Source of the DNA: Methylomarinum sp050304855 | GTDB lineage: Bacteria > Pseudomonadota > Gammaproteobacteria > Methylococcales > Methylomonadaceae | Assembly: GCA_050304855.1 (NCBI GenBank) | Contig: JBNLEI010000160.1 | Coordinates: forward strand, 1-15,952 | Length of the DNA stretch: 15,952 bases | Direction of reading: 5' to 3' | The notes under the pieces: generated by a model | Seen by the model: only the letters and a program-made list of their open reading frames with translations | Told to the model about the DNA's origin: nothing | Database searches by the model: none | Translations under genes and position numbers: made by a program | Shown: in pieces, positions 7,054 to 14,992 of the stretch | Layout: each line of letters begins with the position of its first letter | How positions within the stretch are numbered: position 1 is the first letter of the stretch

Positions 7054-8433
7054 TTATCCGCCGGACAAGGGCGAAACCGCCAATAAGCGAATCCCCGGTC
7101 GCTGGCGAAAACCGATCAAAGGCATGATGTTTTGCGCCAATAGCGCGTTGGCTTGAGACTCGTTCAGTAAAGTTTCCGCAGCCGGCTGTAAAACCGGCTC
7201 ACCGTCTTGAGTAAAGGTGAATGTCGGCGTGTCGTCGAAATAGAAATGTTCGTCTCGGGGTGACTCCTGTGTTTTCATTAGCACTCGAGCGCATAAAAAT
7301 GCGGGATTTCCCCACAGTAGTTCATTGGTTTGAGGTGCGTCGGCGCATTCTTCAAAGTCGAAACTATCGATCGGTTCTCGTTTGCTGCCGTAAGGCAATC
7401 TCAGTAAATAACGCGGATAAGACAGTATCGCGTTGCCAGAATCGATGCCGGTTAGGTATTTTGTCCATTGTGCCAAATGATCCGGTTTGTCAGAGACCGC
7501 CTCGGCAACCAGGGAAGTGTCGGCACCGGATAAAAAGCATCCTGCACAGGATTTCGCCAATTTTGCAAAAAAATGCAGTAAATTGTGGTCTTCCGCACTG
7601 CCGGTAAAATAATGATCGCCGATCAACAATACATCCTGCTTGTTTTCTCCACTCCGTATATGGTCGATTAATCGTTGTTCAAAATCGGAGCGGTTCTGCG
7701 CGAGTTCGTTCGTAATTTCATCCTGATCGATATCGACTAGAAAGAAACATTGTTCATCTCCCGTTTCTTCGTTGACGAGCGCTTCGGTTGCCCGCCAGAG
7801 GGCTTCCATGCGTTGAAAATCGGGTTGATGCAATAGGGTGCCGACAAACCGGCCGAGCATTGTGTCGATGATGTTCAGCATCACCTGTTGTTGGGGGGCG
7901 CTGTCCTTTTTAATGTAGGGCGAAACAAGCCGGTCGATCAGTTGGTCGGCGGAACTTGACGGCTCTTTCGCTTGGGTCGGTTTGTCGCCGAGTAGACGTT
8001 CAAGCAGGTCTTCCTGGCTTTCGTCGGTTCGAGCCGTTTCTGTGGCGGGGGCTGCCGGCATATTCGATTGGCAATAGGCCTGTATTTTAGCGGCTGCCTG
8101 TTCGGCGGTGTCAGGGTTATCGAGATCGCGTTTTAACTGCTGCAAATCGGCCAGAATCGGCACTTTTTTAAACCATGCGTCGGGGTGGAAAGCCTCCATG
8201 TCGGTGAATCGGAGTGTTAATCCCGAATCGAATTCGAGCGTCGGCATGATCTGTCCCACGACTTGATCGAAGTTGTCGCAATCGATTTTCCTGATTTTGC
8301 GCTGTTGCCATGGAATGTCGGAATGGCCGGAGAAATTCCCGAGGATATAAATCCGGAAGCCGTTGATTCCGGGATTTTTGTGTGCGTCGTTTCGGGTGGG
8401 GAAACCTAGTGTGAAATCGATTCTGCCTGACAT
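7054..8433 (-). CDS. TssB-TssC-like fused type VI sheath protein, orphan
   Basis: The 459-residue product has two parts. Residues 1-105 resemble TssB (VipA), with INGFRIYILGNFSG, RKIRKIDCDNFDQVV and FTDMEAFHPDAWFKKVPILADL. Residues about 180-455 resemble TssC (VipB), with LHQPDFQRMEALWRATEALV (201-220), SYPRYLLRLPYGSK (338-351), FDFEE (358-362) and LLWGNPAFLCARV (372-384), ending in MPLIGFRQRPGIRLL. A linker of about 75 residues, rich in Ala, Thr, Ser and acidic residues, joins them. TssB and TssC are normally separate and together build the contractile sheath. No baseplate, tube, ClpV or membrane-complex gene lies in the window, so its partners are unknown. GAGGGAGG before the ATG is a strong ribosome site, and the frame is intact. 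It sits between ubiB and a glyoxalase pseudogene. Similarity to sheath proteins is clear; whether it still builds a sheath is inference. Confidence 0.75.
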   Translation of the reverse strand: MSGRIDFTLGFPTRNDAHKNPGINGFRIYILGNFSGHSDIPWQQRKIRKIDCDNFDQVVGQIMPTLEFDSGLTLRFTDMEAFHPDAWFKKVPILADLQQLKRDLDNPDTAEQAAAKIQAYCQSNMPAAPATETARTDESQEDLLERLLGDKPTQAKEPSSSADQLIDRLVSPYIKKDSAPQQQVMLNIIDTMLGRFVGTLLHQPDFQRMEALWRATEALVNEETGDEQCFFLVDIDQDEITNELAQNRSDFEQRLIDHIRSGENKQDVLLIGDHYFTGSAEDHNLLHFFAKLAKSCAGCFLSGADTSLVAEAVSDKPDHLAQWTKYLTGIDSGNAILSYPRYLLRLPYGSKREPIDSFDFEECADAPQTNELLWGNPAFLCARVLMKTQESPRDEHFYFDDTPTFTFTQDGEPVLQPAAETLLNESQANALLAQNIMPLIGFRQRPGIRLLAVSPLSGG

Positions 8434-8463
8434 CTTTACCTCCCTCGCGTTTAAGATAATATA

Positions 8464-8489
8464 AACGGCTGTCCCGATATACAGCCGTT
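8464..8489 (-). terminator. Hairpin terminator after ubiB
   Basis: ACAGCCGTT and AACGGCTGT form a perfect 9-bp stem with an 8-base loop between the end of ubiB (8513) and the start of the sheath-like gene (8433). On the minus strand it is followed by TTATATTATCTT, a weak but T-rich tail. It would separate the downstream gene from the ubi transcript. Confidence 0.6.
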
Positions 8490-8512
8490 ATTGTTTCGGC
8501 CCGGTCGAAACT

Positions 8513-10063
8513 TTATTGTAGTAATATCGCTGCGGTGATTATCGCCGCACTGGTAAAGATAGCCCATAGGGTGCTGTTGTGGTTGTTTTCCACTTGGCGA
8601 CGCAGCTGCTCGATTTCGTGCTTATTGGCTTCCAGTTGTTGTCTGCTTTTACCGGCGCTGTCCAATGCCTGAAAAACCAGAGTAGGCAGCTCCGGAAAGT
8701 GTTCGGCGATTTCCGGGAATTGATCCATCGCTTTTTTGAGCTTGGCTTTGGGTCCCAGCCTTTCTTTGAACCAGTTTTCCAGAAATGGCTTGGCGGTTTG
8801 CCAAAGATCCAGTTCAGGATACAATTGTCGCCCCAGTCCTTCGATATTCAGTAGGGTTTTTTGCAGCAGAACCAGTTGCGGTTGCACTACCATATTGTAG
8901 CGTCGGGCGGTTTGAAATAGGCGCAGCAACAGCAAGCCGAAAGAAATGTCCTTCAACGGTTTGGCGAAAATCGGTTCGCAAACGCTACGGATGGCCGATT
9001 CAAATTCTTCTACCCGCGTGGAACTGGGAACCCATCCGGACTCGATGTGCATTTGCGCGACCCGGCGATAATCGCGGTTAAAGAAAGCCAGAAAATTTTC
9101 TGCGAGATAACGTTGATCGGAAGACGATAAGGTGCCGACGATGCCGAAATCGACTGCCAGATATTTGGCCGGTAGGTCGACGAAGATATTGCCCGGATGC
9201 ATGTCGGCATGGAAAAAGTTGTCTCGGAATACCTGAGTGAAGAAAATTTCGACGCCGCGTTCGGCCAGCAGTTTGAAATCGGCTTGCCCTGCGCGCAACT
9301 GTTCGATCTCCCCGACCGGAATGCCGTAAATTCGTTCCATGACCATGACCTTTTCACGCGTCAGTTCCCAATGTACTTCGGGCACGTAGAGGGCTTCCGA
9401 TTTTTCGAAATTGCGGCGTATTTTGGTGGCATTGGAAGCTTCCCTGATCAGATCCAGCTCGTCGAGTATGGTTTTCTCGAATTCGGCAACTACTTCAACC
9501 GGCCGCAGTCGTTTGGCGTCGTCCCAGAAACGTTCGGCGAGCCGGGCCAATTCGTACAACAATCCGACATCGGAATGAATGCGCTGTTCAATGTCGGGTC
9601 GCAGCACCTTGACGATGACTTTTTCGCCCGATTTTAAAGTGGCGGTGTGGACTTGCGCGACCGAGGCGGATGCCAATGGAGCGGGATTGAAGTCCGTAAA
9701 AGCTTGATCGATGGTCAGGCCGAGTTGTTGCTCGATGATTTGACGGGCCGTATCGTTTGAGAAAGGCGGTACTCTGTCCTGCAATTTGACTAGTTCGTCC
9801 GCGATGTCTTCCGGCAGCAGGTCTTTACGGGTGGACAGAGCCTGACCGAATTTGACGTATATCGGTCCGAGGTCTTCCAGCGTACGACGGATTCTGACGC
9901 CCCGCGGTTGTTTAGGTTTTCTGAGCCAGTAATTGGGAGAGAACAATGCCAGAAAACGCACGGGGCGAAATAAATGCGTTTTCAGAATCAATTCGTCCAG
10001 GCCATGAAGCATCATGACCCAGTTGATATGAATCAAGCGCATTAATACTTTGGGGCGAATCAC
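8513..10063 (-). CDS. ubiB: UbiB, atypical kinase-like ATPase for ubiquinone synthesis
   Basis: The 516-residue protein belongs to the UbiB/ADCK (ABC1) family. UbiB is a membrane-bound ATPase needed for ubiquinone production, thought to help extract or hand over hydrophobic ring intermediates rather than catalyse a ring step. Hallmarks are the KxGQ motif KFGQ at 71-74 followed by STRKDLLP, the Ala-rich loop LASASVAQVH at 130-139 replacing the usual P-loop, the Lys in VIVKVLRP (Lys152), HADMHPGN at 285-292 and AVDFGIVG with the DFG-type metal ligand at 305-307. The C-terminus carries a charged helix and a final membrane helix (WAIFTSAAIITAAILLQ). E. coli UbiB is 546 residues. It follows ubiJ with a 66-base gap on the same strand, in the usual ubiE-ubiJ-ubiB order. 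Confidence 0.95.
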   Translation of the reverse strand: MIRPKVLMRLIHINWVMMLHGLDELILKTHLFRPVRFLALFSPNYWLRKPKQPRGVRIRRTLEDLGPIYVKFGQALSTRKDLLPEDIADELVKLQDRVPPFSNDTARQIIEQQLGLTIDQAFTDFNPAPLASASVAQVHTATLKSGEKVIVKVLRPDIEQRIHSDVGLLYELARLAERFWDDAKRLRPVEVVAEFEKTILDELDLIREASNATKIRRNFEKSEALYVPEVHWELTREKVMVMERIYGIPVGEIEQLRAGQADFKLLAERGVEIFFTQVFRDNFFHADMHPGNIFVDLPAKYLAVDFGIVGTLSSSDQRYLAENFLAFFNRDYRRVAQMHIESGWVPSSTRVEEFESAIRSVCEPIFAKPLKDISFGLLLLRLFQTARRYNMVVQPQLVLLQKTLLNIEGLGRQLYPELDLWQTAKPFLENWFKERLGPKAKLKKAMDQFPEIAEHFPELPTLVFQALDSAGKSRQQLEANKHEIEQLRRQVENNHNSTLWAIFTSAAIITAAILLQ

Positions 10064-10129
10064 GTTGTTACCTTCTTATTATTTGAGTGATCGGGCGTGA
10101 ATAAATGAAATTGGACAAAGGTTATTGCA

Positions 10130-10759
10130 TCAGGCTTCGGCATCCCGTTCGTTCATCATGGCATGGACCCGTTCGAACTTCGCCAATAGCCGGTCGTAAT
10201 CGGAACGCAGTTCATCGACTTGGTGAAAAAAAATCTCCGCTTCCGCTTTGGCTGGTAAATCACGGGTTTCCTCTTGCAAAAATTCTTCCGTGTTAAGACG
10301 AAATGTTTCCAGCGTTTGCTGGCTCCATTGCCGTCCTGAGCGAAATAGATTGCCAATCTGATGGGCGATGATATCGCCCGTTACATGTGACAGTTGTTCT
10401 TCCGGGTCGATTTCGAGCTGTTCGAACAGTTGTTGAAATTTCCGGCCAGTGTGGGTATCGCCTTCAATGCGGACTTCGCCGCTGAAAACCGAACGCATTG
10501 ATGAGGCATTCAAACCCATTAGGCCCAGTGCTGTCAGCGTTCCGCTGACACGGGTGTCGATCTCACCTTGATAGGATTCGAGGATCTGAATATCGTGAGC
10601 GGTCGGACACAAAAACAAGGATTCATTAAAAGGTTCTATGTTGATCGCGATGACTTTGCCGGCCAATGGCGCCAGCAGCAATGGAGCATCTTCGTCCAAT
10701 GCCAGATATCGGTTTAGAGCCGTTTCCAGAATGCCGGTCAGTATCGGTTTGATGAGCAT
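10130..10759 (-). CDS. ubiJ: UbiJ, SCP2-domain accessory factor of ubiquinone synthesis
   Basis: The 209-residue product has an SCP2 (sterol carrier-like) lipid-binding domain in its first 110 residues (ETALNRYLALDE, APLAGKVIAINIEP, VFSGEVRIEGD) and a helical C-terminal part with VDELRSDYDRLLAKFERV, likely coiled coil. Its size and its position between ubiE and ubiB fit UbiJ (201 residues in E. coli). With UbiK, UbiJ organises the soluble Ubi complex that hydroxylates and methylates the ubiquinone head group and probably holds the lipid tail. GAGGA lies before the ATG at 10759. It is separated from ubiE by 131 bases, longer than other gaps in this run, so an internal promoter is possible although none is clear. 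Confidence 0.9.
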   Translation of the reverse strand: MLIKPILTGILETALNRYLALDEDAPLLLAPLAGKVIAINIEPFNESLFLCPTAHDIQILESYQGEIDTRVSGTLTALGLMGLNASSMRSVFSGEVRIEGDTHTGRKFQQLFEQLEIDPEEQLSHVTGDIIAHQIGNLFRSGRQWSQQTLETFRLNTEEFLQEETRDLPAKAEAEIFFHQVDELRSDYDRLLAKFERVHAMMNERDAEA

Positions 10760-10890
10760 GTATCTGTGTCCTCAGCTTAACGGTGCGAGTTAATAGAAAG
10801 CGGAGATTGGCCTTGAAGAGTTCCGGGGCTAAAACGCATATTCTCGTCCGTTGCCGTAGCCCCTATGTATTCCGGATCGTTATTATGGAT

Positions 10891-11640
10891 TCACAGTTTA
10901 TAGCCGCGATGAACCGCAACGATCCCTTGCGTCATGTTGAAATATTCGCAACGCTCCAGGCCGGCGTTTTCCATCATCTTTTTTAACTCTTCCTGTTTCG
11001 GGTGCATGCGGATCGATTCCGCCAGATAACGGTAGCTATCTTCGTCTTTGGCGACAATAGAGCCAATTTTCGGCAACAATTTGAAAGAGTAGAAATCGTA
11101 GACTTTTTCGGTGATTTTATCGGTTGGATGGGAGAACTCCAGAACGATCACTCGACCGCCGGGTTTCAAGACCCGATGCATGGATCGTAAGGCGGCGTCC
11201 TTATCGGTTACATTGCGGAGTCCGAAACCGATGCATACGCAATCGAAAGTATTGTCGGCAAACGGCAGACATTCGGCGTTGACTTGTGCGTAACGGATGT
11301 TACCGGTCAGACCCCGATCTATCAGCCGGTTGCGGCCGTTGCGCAACATTTCCGCATTGATGTCGGCTAGTACGACCTGACCATTTTTCCCGACCCGTTT
11401 TTCGAATAAAGTTGTTAGATCCCCGGTGCCGCCGGCCAGGTCAAGAACTTGATCTCCGTTTCTGACATTCGCTAGTTGTACCGCGATTCTTTTCCAGATT
11501 CTATGGATGCCAAGCGACATCAGGTCGTTCATCAGATCGTATTTATCGGCGACCGAATCGAAGACGCCGCGAACCATACGCACCTTATCTTCGGTGCGGA
11601 CCTGTTTAAACCCAAAATGTGTTGTGTTTTCGTTTGTCAT
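10891..11640 (-). CDS. ubiE: UbiE, demethylmenaquinone/ubiquinone C-methyltransferase
   Basis: The 249-residue protein is a class I SAM-dependent methyltransferase. It methylates carbon 2 of the ring in ubiquinone synthesis (DDMQH2) and converts demethylmenaquinone to menaquinone where that is made. Seen are the family start THFGFKQV, VFDSVADKYDLMNDLMSLG (27-45), the SAM-binding loop VLDLAGGTGDL (65-75), NAECLPFADNTFDCVCIGFG and GLRNVTDKDAALRSMHRVLK with PGGRVIVLEFS, and the conserved end NMTQGIVAVHRGYKL. It starts at ATG 11640 with AGGCGGA eight bases before, 15 bases after the DUF971 gene, so the two are cotranscribed. Confidence 0.97.
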   Translation of the reverse strand: MTNENTTHFGFKQVRTEDKVRMVRGVFDSVADKYDLMNDLMSLGIHRIWKRIAVQLANVRNGDQVLDLAGGTGDLTTLFEKRVGKNGQVVLADINAEMLRNGRNRLIDRGLTGNIRYAQVNAECLPFADNTFDCVCIGFGLRNVTDKDAALRSMHRVLKPGGRVIVLEFSHPTDKITEKVYDFYSFKLLPKIGSIVAKDEDSYRYLAESIRMHPKQEELKKMMENAGLERCEYFNMTQGIVAVHRGYKL

Positions 11641-11655
11641 GTTGTTGTTCCGCCT

Positions 11656-12039
11656 TTATTGAGGCTCTTGCCGAGGTTGCCCGGCACTGTCTAATGCATG
11701 GAGATAGGCCGGCCACAGGGTGTCGTATTCCGACCCTAACTTGTACAGCAAATCCCAAGTGTAAATACCGCTATTATGACCATCACTGAAAGTCGGGGCA
11801 ATGGCATAATTGCCGACAGGGCGGATGGCGGTGATTGTGACCTGTTCTTTGCCGACCTGCAATACCTCTTGCCCGGCACCGTGACCGACAACCTCGGCGG
11901 ATTGGCTATATACCCGAAGGTATTCACAAGGCAGTTTAAAGGTCGCTCCGTCGTCAAAAGTAACTTCCAGCACGGCGGATTTTTGGTGCAATTTGATTTC
12001 AGTCGGCGTTCTACCGGACTCTTGTATTGTTAGACGCAT
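11656..12039 (-). CDS. DUF971 protein (gamma-butyrobetaine hydroxylase-like N-terminal domain)
   Basis: The 127-residue protein is a stand-alone copy of the small domain found at the N-terminus of gamma-butyrobetaine hydroxylase (PF06155). Typical segments are VTFDDGATFKLPCEYLRVYS, VTITAIRPVGNYAIAPTFSDGH, and SGIYTWDLLYKLG. The biochemical role is not established; related proteins have been linked to iron-sulfur cluster handling, which I cannot judge here. In gammaproteobacteria this gene often lies beside hslVU and ubiE, as it does here. It overlaps nothing and precedes ubiE by 15 bases. No strong ribosome site is visible before the ATG. Confidence 0.85.
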   Translation of the reverse strand: MRLTIQESGRTPTEIKLHQKSAVLEVTFDDGATFKLPCEYLRVYSQSAEVVGHGAGQEVLQVGKEQVTITAIRPVGNYAIAPTFSDGHNSGIYTWDLLYKLGSEYDTLWPAYLHALDSAGQPRQEPQ

Positions 12040-12059
12040 GGTGTTGGATAACGATTAAG

Positions 12060-12181
12060 CGCTAAAAGCGATAGTTTTTTCGGCCAAACATCTATGGGTT
12101 GGCCTGTTCTGTTTTGGTGCAAGCATCAATTACGATTAGCTGCTTGCACCGTTTTGATTTCTGGCCCGTATATATAGCCAG
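12060..12181. other. Gap between hslU and the DUF971 gene holding several hairpins
   Basis: Four inverted repeats lie in a row: CGCT-aaa-AGCG (12060-12070), GGCCAA with TTGGCC (12082-12087, 12099-12104), a perfect 10-bp GGTGCAAGCA with TGCTTGCACC (12116-12125, 12141-12150), and CTGGC with GCCAG (12161-12165, 12177-12181). The loop of the third could pair further (AAT with ATT). None has a T-run on the minus strand, on which both neighbouring genes run. On the plus strand the 10-bp hairpin is followed by GTTTTGATTT. It may be a terminator or processing site between hslVU and the ubi run. Confidence 0.55.
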
Positions 12182-12192
12182 GCCGATCCTGA

Positions 12193-13518
12193 TTAAAGGA
12201 TATAGCGGCTTAAATCCTCATCTTCCGCAAATTCCGTTAAATGCGTATCAACATAGGTAGCATCGATGGTGATCGACTTTTCCAGTAAATCGGGTGCATT
12301 GAAGGAAATGTCCTCAAGCAGTTTTTCCAGAATGGTATGCAATCGCCTCGCTCCGATGTTTTCGGTGGTTTCATTGACTTGCCAACCCAATTCGGCAATG
12401 CGTTTGATGCCGTCCTCGCTGAAGCCGAGTTCGACGCCTTCGGTTTTCAGCAAGGCTTGGTATTGCTCTGTCAAAGAAGCATCCGGTTCCGTTAAGATGC
12501 GCACGAAGTCTTCGGCCGATAAGGCATCCAGTTCGACGCGGATCGGAAAACGGCCCTGTAATTCGGGGATCAAGTCCGACGGTTTGGTCAGATGAAAGGC
12601 GCCGGAGGCGATGAACAAAATATGGTCCGTTTTGATCGTGCCGTATTTGGTGCTGACGGTGCTGCCTTCCACTAGCGGCAGCAAGTCTCGCTGCACACCT
12701 TCGCGGGAAACTTCACCGCCGCCACCCCCGAGATCCGAGCGTTTGCAGATTTTGTCGATTTCGTCCAGAAACACGATGCCGTGCTGCTCCACCGATTCCA
12801 CCGCGGACAATTTGATATCGTCTTCGTTGACCAGCTTGGCGGCTTCTTCTTCCTGCAAAACTTTCAGCGCATCTTTGATTTTCATCTTGCGGGTTTTGGT
12901 TTTGCCGGTATTCAGATTCTGAAACATGTTTTGTAACTGGCTTGTCATTTCCTCCATGCCGGGAGGAGCCATGATTTCGACTCCGACCGAAGGCGCCAGC
13001 AGGTCAATTTCGATTTCCTTTTCGTTCAGATCGCCTTCACGTAGTTTCTTGCGCATTTTTTGCCGGGTGGATTGCTCCGTTTCCGATAGCATACCGCCGC
13101 TGGCGGAAGGCAAGAGAATGTCGAGTACTTTGTCTTCGGCGGCGTCGGTCGCTCGGTTTTGAACTTTCTCCATAGCCGACATACGTGTCATTTTAACGGC
13201 AGTATCGACCAGATCACGGATGATCGACTCAACATCGCGTCCGACATAGCCCACTTCGGTGAATTTGGTGGCCTCGATTTTGATGAACGGCGCATTGGCA
13301 AGCCGCGCCAAGCGGCGGGCGATCTCAGTTTTACCGACACCGGTCGGGCCGATCATCAGAATGTTTTTCGGTGTGATCTCTTCGCGTAAGGCTTGAGAGA
13401 CCTGGCTGCGTCGCCAGCGGTTGCGTAAAGCAATGGCGACGGAGCGTTTGGCGCTAGCTTGGCCGATGATATGCTTGTCCAGTTCGCTGACGATTTCTTT
13501 AGGGGTCATTTCGCTCAT
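12193..13518 (-). CDS. hslU: HslU, ATPase and unfoldase of the HslVU protease
   Basis: The 441-residue protein is the AAA+ ring subunit that unfolds substrates and feeds them to HslV in the cytoplasm. It shows the start MTPKEIVSELDKHIIGQ, Walker A GPTGVGKT (57-64), the pore loop GYVGRD (90-95), the inserted I-domain from about 110 to 245, Walker B IVFLDEIDKI, the second region of homology around SDLIPELQGRFPIRVEL, sensor 2 NIGARRLHTILEKLLED and the C-terminal SRYIL that docks into HslV to activate it. Length is typical (E. coli 443). It starts four bases after the hslV stop, so the two are cotranscribed and probably coupled. Confidence 0.98.
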   Translation of the reverse strand: MSEMTPKEIVSELDKHIIGQASAKRSVAIALRNRWRRSQVSQALREEITPKNILMIGPTGVGKTEIARRLARLANAPFIKIEATKFTEVGYVGRDVESIIRDLVDTAVKMTRMSAMEKVQNRATDAAEDKVLDILLPSASGGMLSETEQSTRQKMRKKLREGDLNEKEIEIDLLAPSVGVEIMAPPGMEEMTSQLQNMFQNLNTGKTKTRKMKIKDALKVLQEEEAAKLVNEDDIKLSAVESVEQHGIVFLDEIDKICKRSDLGGGGGEVSREGVQRDLLPLVEGSTVSTKYGTIKTDHILFIASGAFHLTKPSDLIPELQGRFPIRVELDALSAEDFVRILTEPDASLTEQYQALLKTEGVELGFSEDGIKRIAELGWQVNETTENIGARRLHTILEKLLEDISFNAPDLLEKSITIDATYVDTHLTEFAEDEDLSRYIL

Positions 13519-13522
13519 TTAG

Positions 13523-14071
13523 TTACTCTTGCGGTTCGGCGTCTAACTCTTCGATGGTCAAATTATGGTTGGTGTAGATACAAATGTCGGCGGCGATGGT
13601 TAACGCTTTTTCCACGATTTCGCGGGCGCTCAGGTCGGTGTTTTCCAGCAAGGCCCGCGCAGCCGATTGTGCGAAGGAGCCGCCGGAGCCGATCGCCATT
13701 AGGTCGTATTCCGGCTCGATCACATCGCCGGTACCGGAAATGATCAACGATGTTTTGGCATCGGCAATTGTCAGCAAAGCTTCCAATTTGCGTAAAGCCC
13801 GGTCGGTGCGCCAGTCTTTCGCCATTTCCACAGCGGCTCGGGTTAAGTTGCCGCGATGTTTTTCAAGCTTGCCTTCAAAATGCTCGAACAGGGTAAACGC
13901 ATCGGCTGTCGCCCCGGCAAAACCGGCGATGACTTTGTCATGATAGAGCCTGCGCACCTTACGGGCATTGCCTTTCATCACGGTATTGCCCATGGTGACC
14001 TGGCCGTCACCACCGATGACGACTTTATCGCCGCGGCGAACAGAAAGTATGGTAGTGCCTCTTAAATTCAC
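13523..14071 (-). CDS. hslV: HslV, threonine protease subunit of HslVU
   Basis: The product is a proteasome beta-type threonine protease that forms a double hexamer capped by HslU. Seen are TTILSVRRGDKVVIGGDGQV with the catalytic Thr, GNTVMKGNARKVRRL, IAGFAGATADAFTLFE, AVEMAKDWRTDRALRKLEA, IGSGGSFAQSAARALLENTD and ICIYTNHNLTIEEL. A GTG at 14071 gives a short leader (MNLRG) before the first catalytic Thr, like the brief propeptides of other HslV proteins, and GAGTGGA precedes it. A TTG at 14086 would add five residues and is the alternative. The leader must be removed to free the Thr. A candidate heat-shock promoter lies about 56 bases upstream. Confidence 0.96.
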   Translation of the reverse strand: MNLRGTTILSVRRGDKVVIGGDGQVTMGNTVMKGNARKVRRLYHDKVIAGFAGATADAFTLFEHFEGKLEKHRGNLTRAAVEMAKDWRTDRALRKLEALLTIADAKTSLIISGTGDVIEPEYDLMAIGSGGSFAQSAARALLENTDLSAREIVEKALTIAADICIYTNHNLTIEELDAEPQE

Positions 14072-14126
14072 AACTATTCCACTCAATTAAATATCTAAAC
14101 TGATAAATTCTACATTGTATTAACCG

Positions 14127-14155
14127 ATATAGGGGAAAAGATTGAATTTTTAAAG
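14127..14155 (-). promoter_or_regulatory. Candidate sigma-32 (heat-shock) promoter of hslVU
   Basis: On the minus strand CTTTAAA (14155-14149) is followed after 13 bases by CCCCTATAT (14135-14127). The heat-shock consensus of E. coli is CTTGAAA, a gap of 11-16, then CCCCATnT, so the -35 differs at one base and the -10 keeps the CCCC run. It sits about 56 bases before the hslV start. hslVU is a known member of the heat-shock regulon in E. coli. Confidence 0.6.
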
Positions 14156-14246
14156 GTGAGGCGGGCATTATTTTTCAGGGCTCAGCCGACGGAGCAGACA
14201 TAACGTCGATATCGGTTGTTAGGGTATGGAAATGATGGATTTGCGC

Positions 14247-14252
14247 TACAAT
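14247..14252 (+). promoter_or_regulatory. Possible -10 box for the DUF4126 gene
   Basis: TACAAT (preceded by GC) lies 78 bases before the ATG at 14330. No good -35 box stands at the right distance, so support is weak. Confidence 0.3.
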
Positions 14253-14329
14253 CACAAAACGTGGTCAGTTGTCGTTCAGATAAAACTGTTAGCGTTATTG
14301 TCGTCAATTCAATCGTACAAAGGTGGATT

Positions 14330-14956
14330 ATGGAAGCACTGGATCAAATTTCAGCAACGCTGGCATTAACAATGGGATTGGCCTGGGCCAGCGGCATCAA
14401 TCTTTACGCCACACTGTTCACGTTGGGCTATCTTGCCAATACCGGAAATATCGATTTGCCGCCGGATCTGCAAATAGTTGCCAATCCGGCTGTCATGGGC
14501 GCCGCCGGTTTGATGTATTGCGTGGAGTTTTTTGCCGATAAGATTCCTGGCGTCGATACCGGGTGGGACACACTGCACACTTTTATCCGCATTCCCGCTG
14601 GGGCAATGCTGGCAGCAGGGGCGGTCGGCGATATGAGTCCCGCAGTTGAGTTGACGGCGGCCATTTTGGGAGGCGGGATGGCGGCCGGTTCGCATGCTAC
14701 GAAAGCCGGTTCGCGAGTTTTGATTAATACCTCTCCTGAGCCCTTTACCAATTGGACGGCTTCAATCGGCGAAGACATCGCTGTGATTGGCGGCGTGTGG
14801 GCCGCATTGAACCATCCCTTCGTATTTCTGGTGGCGCTGGCATTATTTATCGGATTGATGATTTGGTTATTGCCGAAAATATGGCGCGGCATCAAAAAAG
14901 TTTTTGGCTTTATAATCAATTTGTTCGCCAGAAAAGCCGATACCCCGGAAGGGTGA
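14330..14956 (+). CDS. DUF4126-family membrane protein
   Basis: The 208-residue product contains the DUF4126 pattern: WASGINLYATLFTLGYLA (about 19-36), LPPDLQIVANPAVMGAAG, and VEFFADKIPGVDTGWDTLHT then FIRIPAGAMLAAGAVGD. Four or five hydrophobic helices make it an inner-membrane protein; the last (FVFLVALALFIGLMIWLLP) is followed by a basic tail. Function is unknown for the family. The ATG at 14330 is chosen because AGGTGG lies at 14321-14326 and similarity begins there; an upstream TTG at 14216 would add 38 residues that look non-coding. It is divergent from hslV and ends before a hairpin. Confidence 0.85.
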   Translation: MEALDQISATLALTMGLAWASGINLYATLFTLGYLANTGNIDLPPDLQIVANPAVMGAAGLMYCVEFFADKIPGVDTGWDTLHTFIRIPAGAMLAAGAVGDMSPAVELTAAILGGGMAAGSHATKAGSRVLINTSPEPFTNWTASIGEDIAVIGGVWAALNHPFVFLVALALFIGLMIWLLPKIWRGIKKVFGFIINLFARKADTPEG

Positions 14957-14963
14957 GGCATTA

Positions 14964-14992
14964 TTAGAGTCAATGTTTTTGCTTGACTCTAA
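14964..14992 (+). terminator. Hairpin after the DUF4126 gene
   Basis: TTAGAGTCAA (14964-14973) and TTGACTCTAA (14983-14992) form a perfect 10-bp stem with a 9-base loop, seven bases past the stop codon. The T-run after it is poor. The right arm also supplies the TTGACT of the tRNA promoter. Confidence 0.55.

Noticed and set aside
9197..9637. 146-codon plus-strand frame antisense to ubiB
   Set aside because: It lies wholly within ubiB in antisense; ubiB is well supported and the frame has no recognisable motif or start signal.
14428..14973. 181-codon minus-strand frame antisense to the DUF4126 gene
   Set aside because: It is antisense to a protein with a clear family pattern; the product has biased composition and no start signal.
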